From positions 1-64,000 of the forward strand of contig CAJTTA010000005.1 of the NCBI GenBank assembly GCA_910579305.1: a stretch of DNA of 64,000 bases, given 5' to 3'. Numbering within the stretch: the first letter of the stretch is position 1; each line of letters begins with the position of its first letter. Positions 60,166 to 64,000 of the stretch are shown piece after piece. The notes below the pieces were generated by a model, which was not told the DNA's origin, ran no database searches, and saw only the letters and a list, made by a program, of their open reading frames with translations. This DNA comes from an uncultured Muribaculaceae bacterium. GTDB taxonomy: Bacteria > Bacteroidota > Bacteroidia > Bacteroidales > Muribaculaceae. Both the position numbers and the translations under genes were made by a program.

Positions 60166-60903
60166 ATGGACTTCTTTCATCTGCGCCGTTCGAAGCGATT
60201 GCCGGAACTCTTCTGGCACACCGACATACACAGCCATGTCTGCCCTGGCATTGATGACGGCAGCCCCTCGCCGGAGCGTTCCGTGCAGCTTGTGAGAGCC
60301 ATGCATGACTTCGGCTTCCGACGGATGATTGTCACTCCGCATGTCACTGACGAGGTGTTCCCCAACACGCCTGAAGTGATAGCGGAGTCCTATCTCCGTC
60401 TTACCGAGGCATGCATGCGTGAGGGAATCGACATGCAGTTCAGCTGCTCGGCGGAATATCGCATCGATGAGCTGCTGTTTGATCTTCTGTCCAGAGGACA
60501 GGTGCGTCCCATAGGGCGAGACTATCTGCTGGTGGAAAACTCCTGGATGCAGGAGCCGGCTAATCTTGAGTGCTTTCTCTTTGAGTTGCGCAGCAAGTAT
60601 GGCTTCAAGCCTATCCTTGCCCATCCCGAGCGATATGTGTATTATCAGCGTCACAGGGAGCGCTATGAGGCTTTGAGGGCGCAGGACATATTCTTCCAGG
60701 TAAATATGCTCTCGCTGGCCGGGCATTATGACAAGGCGTGCATGCACACGGCCGAGTGGCTGCTTGAACATGGCATGATTGATTTCATAGGAAGCGACCT
60801 GCATCGCATGGCTCACGTGGAGTCTCTGCGTAATTATTTCACGAGCAGGGATTTTTCAAAACTTGAAGCTGTATCCCATTTGATACTCAACGATACGCTC
60901 TGA
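60166..60903 (+). CDS. PHP-type phosphatase, CpsB/CapC/YwqE family
   Basis: A 245-aa metal-dependent phosphatase; characterised members dephosphorylate capsule tyrosine kinases. PHP metal ligands: DIHSHVCPGIDDGS (about 20-33), ILAHPERY (near 150) and FIGSDLHR (near 205). ATG 60166 is preferred to the overlapping GTG three bases earlier. No tyrosine kinase or capsule export gene is adjacent, although phosphohexomutase and the distant CapD-type gene make sugar precursors. Confidence 0.85.
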   Translation: MDFFHLRRSKRLPELFWHTDIHSHVCPGIDDGSPSPERSVQLVRAMHDFGFRRMIVTPHVTDEVFPNTPEVIAESYLRLTEACMREGIDMQFSCSAEYRIDELLFDLLSRGQVRPIGRDYLLVENSWMQEPANLECFLFELRSKYGFKPILAHPERYVYYQRHRERYEALRAQDIFFQVNMLSLAGHYDKACMHTAEWLLEHGMIDFIGSDLHRMAHVESLRNYFTSRDFSKLEAVSHLILNDTL

Positions 60904-60929
60904 CTCTTTCTGCATACGATGATAAAATG

Positions 60930-60969
60930 AGCTGCGGCCATGTTCTTGAGATGGAACATGGCCGCAGCT
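60930..60969. terminator. Strong bidirectional terminator
   Basis: A perfect 16-bp stem (60930-60945 with 60954-60969) and an 8-nt loop between the convergent PHP and nrdJ genes. On the right the stem is followed by TATTGTTTCTTTA; on the left, read leftwards, by TCATTTTATC. It is the strongest hairpin in the window. Confidence 0.85.
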
Positions 60970-60987
60970 TATTGTTTCTTTATAGTA

Positions 60988-63534
60988 TCAACCGCACTTG
61001 GAGTTGCCGCAAGAAGTGCATATCAGGCAACCTTCCTGATAGATGAGTGTCTCTTGGCCGCAATGTGGGCATTTCTGTCCGCTTGCCTTGGTGCCCTCAG
61101 GCATGTATTTCTTCAAGGCGCGCACCACACCGTTTTTCCATGTGTTGATGTTGTCGGAGTCGAGTTGGAGTCCGTCTACGAGTTTCAGCACCTGGTCGAT
61201 GGGCATGCCGTAGCGTAGCACACCGGAGATAAGCTTGGCATAGTTCCAGAATTCAGGGTTGAATTTGTCGCTGAGCCCCTCTATGGTGGTCTTGTATCCG
61301 CGTTTGTTGACAAACTGGAAGTCATAGCGCTTGCGGCCGTTGGCGTCGACAGCCTTTATGATCTTTCCTTTGCTTACGCTCTTCGGACAGAAGATGCCGT
61401 CTTCATCATCTGCCAGGCCGGTGAATATCTCATATGGCATGCCGTCTTCAGCCAGGCCTACGAATGCGATCCATTTCTCTTTGTTGTTCTGGAATCTCAC
61501 CACATCGGCCTCAAGCTCAATCGGGCGCTTGAGCACGGTAGTTGTGGGGTGGGCTATCAGCTCGGCTTTCGGCTCTTTCTTCTTTACGCTTTCAAGCACA
61601 TTGTTGCGAGAGCCGTCGCGATAGACGGTGCATCCCTTGCAGCCGGCTTTCCAAGCTTCCATGTAGAGATTGCCTACGAGTTCTTCGGAGACGTCGGACG
61701 GAAGGTTGATGGTGACCGAGATGCTGTGATCCACCCATTTCTGCACCGCTCCCTGCATGCGCACCTTCTCGAGCCAGTCCACATCGTTGCTTGTGGCTTT
61801 ATAATATGGCGACTTTTTCACAAGTTCCTCAATCTCATCGGCACTCATGTTTTTCTTTACCTCAAGCCCGTTGACGCGCATCCATTCCAGGAACTTGTGG
61901 TGATACACGATGTATTCCTCAAAGGCATCGCCCACTTCATCCACGAAGTCGATGTGCACGTCGGGGTCTCCCGGATTGACCTTGCGGCGGCGCTTGTATA
62001 TGGGCAGGAACACCGGCTCGATTCCGGAAGTGGTCTGTGTGAGCAGAGAGGTGGAGCCTGTAGGGGCTATCGTGAGGCAGGCTATGTTGCGGCGTCCCGT
62101 GCGTTGCATTTTTTCATATAGAGCGGGCTCGGCTTCGGCGATGCGCTGCATGAACGGGTTGTGGCGCTCGCGTGCGGCGTCAAAAATCTCAAATGCTCCA
62201 CGCTCCTCGGCCATGTCGGCCGAAGCCCGGTAGTAAGCGAGGGCAAGGGCGCGGTGCACGCTTACCGAAAATTCTGTGGCCTCGGGAGTGCCGTATCTCA
62301 GTCCGAGCGCCGCAAGCATGTCACCCTCGCCGGTAGTGCCGAAGCCGGTGCGCCGTCCTTTCAGTGTCTTTTCGCGTATCTTTTCCCATAGATGCAGCTC
62401 AGTGAGTTTCACCTCGGCAGTCTCCGGATCATGGTTGATTTTGTCTATTATGAGATCGATCTTCTCCATCTCAAGGTCTATTATATCATCCATGAGTCTC
62501 TGGCCCTTGGCCACGTGCCGGGCAAAGAGGTCGAAGTCAAAGCTTGCTTCCGGGGTGAACGGCTTCATCACATAGCTATAGAGGTTAATCGCTATGAGGC
62601 GGCATGAATCGTAGGGGCAGAGAGGTATTTCGCCGCAGGGATTGGTAGAGATGGTGCGGAAGCCCAGATCGGCGTAACAGTCGGGGAGGGATTCGCGTGT
62701 TATGGTGTCCCAGAAGAGTATGCCGGGTTCGGCGCTTCTCCATGCATTGTGCACGATTTTTTTCCATAGCGCTCCGGCATCGGTTCCCTTTGCCGGATAG
62801 AGTGGAGTCGGCGAGTCTACGGGATAAGACTGCAAGTATTCTTCTCCCGCAGCGGCGGCCCGCATGAAGTCATCATCAATGCGCACGGAGACATTTGCTC
62901 CGGTCACTTTGCCCTCTGTCATCTTTGCATCAATAAAGCTTTCGGCATCGGGGTGCTTTATGCTCACCGACAGCATCAGTGCTCCGCGGCGGCCGTCCTG
63001 GGCCACTTCGCGGGTGCTGTTGGAATATCGCTCCATGAATGGCACGAGGCCTGTAGAAGTAAGCGCGGAATTCTTTACCGGGCTGCCTTTGGGGCGGATG
63101 TGGCTGAGATCGTGGCCCACACCGCCACGCCGCTTCATGAGCTGCACTTGCTCTTCATCGATTTTTATTATGCCTCCATAGGAGTCAGGCTGTCCGTCGA
63201 GTCCTATCACGAAGCAGTTGGAGAGACTTCCCACTTGAAAGTTGTTGCCTATGCCGGCCATGGGGCTGCCCTGCGGCACTATGTAACGGAAATCCTTGAG
63301 GAGGTCGAATATTTCCTGCTCGTCGAGAGGGTTGGGATATTTTGACTCGATACGAGCAAACTCGCATGCCAGGCGATGGTGCATGTCATCGGGAGTAAGT
63401 TCGTAGAGATTGCCGAAGCTGTCCTTCAGCGCATATTTGTTAGCCCATACGCGGGCGGCAAGTTCATCGCCGTTGAAGTAATCGAGCGTGGCGCGATACA
63501 CTTCATCGTATGTATAAGTTTTAAGCGGAGTCAT
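60988..63534 (-). CDS. nrdJ: Adenosylcobalamin-dependent ribonucleotide reductase (class II)
   Basis: An 848-aa enzyme that reduces ribonucleotides with a B12-derived radical and works with or without oxygen. Motifs: GSLSNCFVIGLD, RGGVGHDLSHIRPKGSPV, active-site NPCGEIPL, and a C-terminal zinc-ribbon-like tail (CPHCGQETLIYQEGC, CTSCGNSKCG). ATG 63534 is the family N-terminus (LKTYTYDEVYRATL); the frame's extra 26 codons lie partly upstream of the promoter's start site. The 280-bp upstream region shows a consensus promoter but no cobalamin riboswitch fold that could be recognised. Confidence 0.95.
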   Translation of the reverse strand: MTPLKTYTYDEVYRATLDYFNGDELAARVWANKYALKDSFGNLYELTPDDMHHRLACEFARIESKYPNPLDEQEIFDLLKDFRYIVPQGSPMAGIGNNFQVGSLSNCFVIGLDGQPDSYGGIIKIDEEQVQLMKRRGGVGHDLSHIRPKGSPVKNSALTSTGLVPFMERYSNSTREVAQDGRRGALMLSVSIKHPDAESFIDAKMTEGKVTGANVSVRIDDDFMRAAAAGEEYLQSYPVDSPTPLYPAKGTDAGALWKKIVHNAWRSAEPGILFWDTITRESLPDCYADLGFRTISTNPCGEIPLCPYDSCRLIAINLYSYVMKPFTPEASFDFDLFARHVAKGQRLMDDIIDLEMEKIDLIIDKINHDPETAEVKLTELHLWEKIREKTLKGRRTGFGTTGEGDMLAALGLRYGTPEATEFSVSVHRALALAYYRASADMAEERGAFEIFDAARERHNPFMQRIAEAEPALYEKMQRTGRRNIACLTIAPTGSTSLLTQTTSGIEPVFLPIYKRRRKVNPGDPDVHIDFVDEVGDAFEEYIVYHHKFLEWMRVNGLEVKKNMSADEIEELVKKSPYYKATSNDVDWLEKVRMQGAVQKWVDHSISVTINLPSDVSEELVGNLYMEAWKAGCKGCTVYRDGSRNNVLESVKKKEPKAELIAHPTTTVLKRPIELEADVVRFQNNKEKWIAFVGLAEDGMPYEIFTGLADDEDGIFCPKSVSKGKIIKAVDANGRKRYDFQFVNKRGYKTTIEGLSDKFNPEFWNYAKLISGVLRYGMPIDQVLKLVDGLQLDSDNINTWKNGVVRALKKYMPEGTKASGQKCPHCGQETLIYQEGCLICTSCGNSKCG

Positions 63535-63609
63535 GCAGGTGGATGATATATAAATAGTTACGGGGCAAGGCTTGAAACCGGCCTTTGTAGTATGATCGAA
63601 AAAGCTCTG

Positions 63610-63641
63610 CAAAGGTAATAATTTATTTCAATCTCTCAAAA
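63610..63641 (-). promoter_or_regulatory. Bacteroidetes promoter (TTTTG-19-TACCTTTG) for nrdJ
   Basis: On the minus strand TACCTTTG is at 63617-63610 and TTTTG at 63641-63637, separated by 19 bp. Both boxes and the spacing are consensus. The leader is about 70 nt. Confidence 0.75.
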
Positions 63642-63779
63642 CACCGGTTGTAGGTTTCGGGAAAATACGCGGGCTTGTGGCGGTGTGTAAACTACTGTGC
63701 GATAGAATGTTATGTTTGCGCTGCGGGAAACATGTGTTTCAAAGCAGAAGTGCGAGGTGGCCGATATTAAAAAATTAGT

Positions 63780-63787
63780 TATCTTTG
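63780..63787 (+). promoter_or_regulatory. Bacteroidetes -7 box (TATCTTTG) for the nitroreductase gene
   Basis: A perfect -7 match 27 bp before the ATG at 63815, with no clear -33 box. Confidence 0.6.
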
Positions 63788-63814
63788 CCACACGAAACAA
63801 TCTCTTATAATATA

Positions 63815-64000
63815 ATGTCAACACCTGCCACATCTTACTTCTCTACCCGCGCCACAGTGCGCTCGTTCAAGCCCGAACCTCCGTCCCGCGAGCTTCTCCG
63901 GGAGATACTTGAGCAGGCTATGCGTGCTCCCACTACAGGCAATATGCAGCTGTATAGCGCGATACTCACTTCTTCTCCCGATGCGCTCAAGGCGCTGAGG
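63815..64000 (+). CDS. Nitroreductase family protein (partial, runs off the window)
   Basis: The first 62 codons of a gene cut by the window edge. YFSTRATVRSFKPEPPSREL followed by EQAMRAPTTGNMQLYSAI is the N-terminal FMN-binding signature of the nitroreductase family (R-S-x-R-x-F position and APTTGNMQ loop). These are NAD(P)H-dependent flavin oxidoreductases. The specific substrate cannot be judged from this fragment. Confidence 0.85.
   Translation, partial: MSTPATSYFSTRATVRSFKPEPPSRELLREILEQAMRAPTTGNMQLYSAILTSSPDALKALR

Noticed and set aside
63535..63814. Cobalamin riboswitch upstream of nrdJ
   Set aside because: No B12-box-like conserved core was recognised and the mapped-looking promoter leaves only about 70 nt of leader.

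Overview
The window is a chromosomal segment of a GC-rich Bacteroidales bacterium, most likely of the Muribaculaceae (S24-7) type. Evidence for the order: PorQ of the type IX secretion system, DUF4923, DUF4301, DUF5063, DUF4493 and PCMD proteins, a large OstA-like protein next to mutL, Rho with a long disordered insert, and start sites preceded by the Bacteroidetes promoter -7 box TAnnTTTG instead of Shine-Dalgarno sequences. The family assignment is an inference from composition and gene content.

Layout. 0.1-9.6 kb: rplS; a 5'-nucleotidase/GH3 lipoprotein pair; the leftward operon porQ-cmk-ispH-tadA-menA; a small exported TonB-domain protein; cardiolipin synthase. 9.8-11.7 kb: a biotin-dependent carboxyltransferase (OadA/PycB type). 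11.7-14.7 kb: the most unusual part, a 2.65 kb array of palindromes and inverted repeats around a RepA/RecA-like ATPase gene. 14.7-20.1 kb: the leftward rseC-rnfBCDGEA operon for the ion-pumping ferredoxin:NAD oxidoreductase. 20.4-26.2 kb: a TolC/adaptor/RND efflux operon ending in a PII-like gene. 26.2-30.1 kb: rho with a long structured leader, ybaK and aroC. 30.2-39.0 kb: DUF4301, GYF/TM2 and DUF2752 proteins, then an envelope-biogenesis run (two SurA-like proteins, OstA-like protein) ending in mutL. 39.1-41.7 kb: DUF4923 protein and a CapD-type nucleotide-sugar dehydratase. 42.0-52.4 kb: a rightward operon of DUF4493/PCMD surface lipoproteins and two paralogous outer-membrane barrels, ending in dgkA and a PAP2 phosphatase. 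52.4-58.2 kb: rsgA, a PepSY-like protein, and the leftward operon yicC-gmk-nadD-DUF5063-M18 peptidase. 58.3-64 kb: phosphohexomutase, a PHP-type phosphatase, B12-dependent ribonucleotide reductase and the start of a nitroreductase.

Most of the window is housekeeping and envelope biology in tight operons with start/stop overlaps. Two parts look accessory. First, the repeat/ATPase locus: six copies of a 19-bp palindrome bound three consecutive units whose ends are inverted copies of each other. Two units are empty and the third holds the ATPase gene. It lies where strand composition flips from G-rich to C-rich on the + strand, the direction expected at a replication terminus. Second, the PCMD/DUF4493 operon, which looks like a surface-exposed lipoprotein/barrel system of unknown function. 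No rRNA, tRNA, CRISPR array or recognisable transposase was found.
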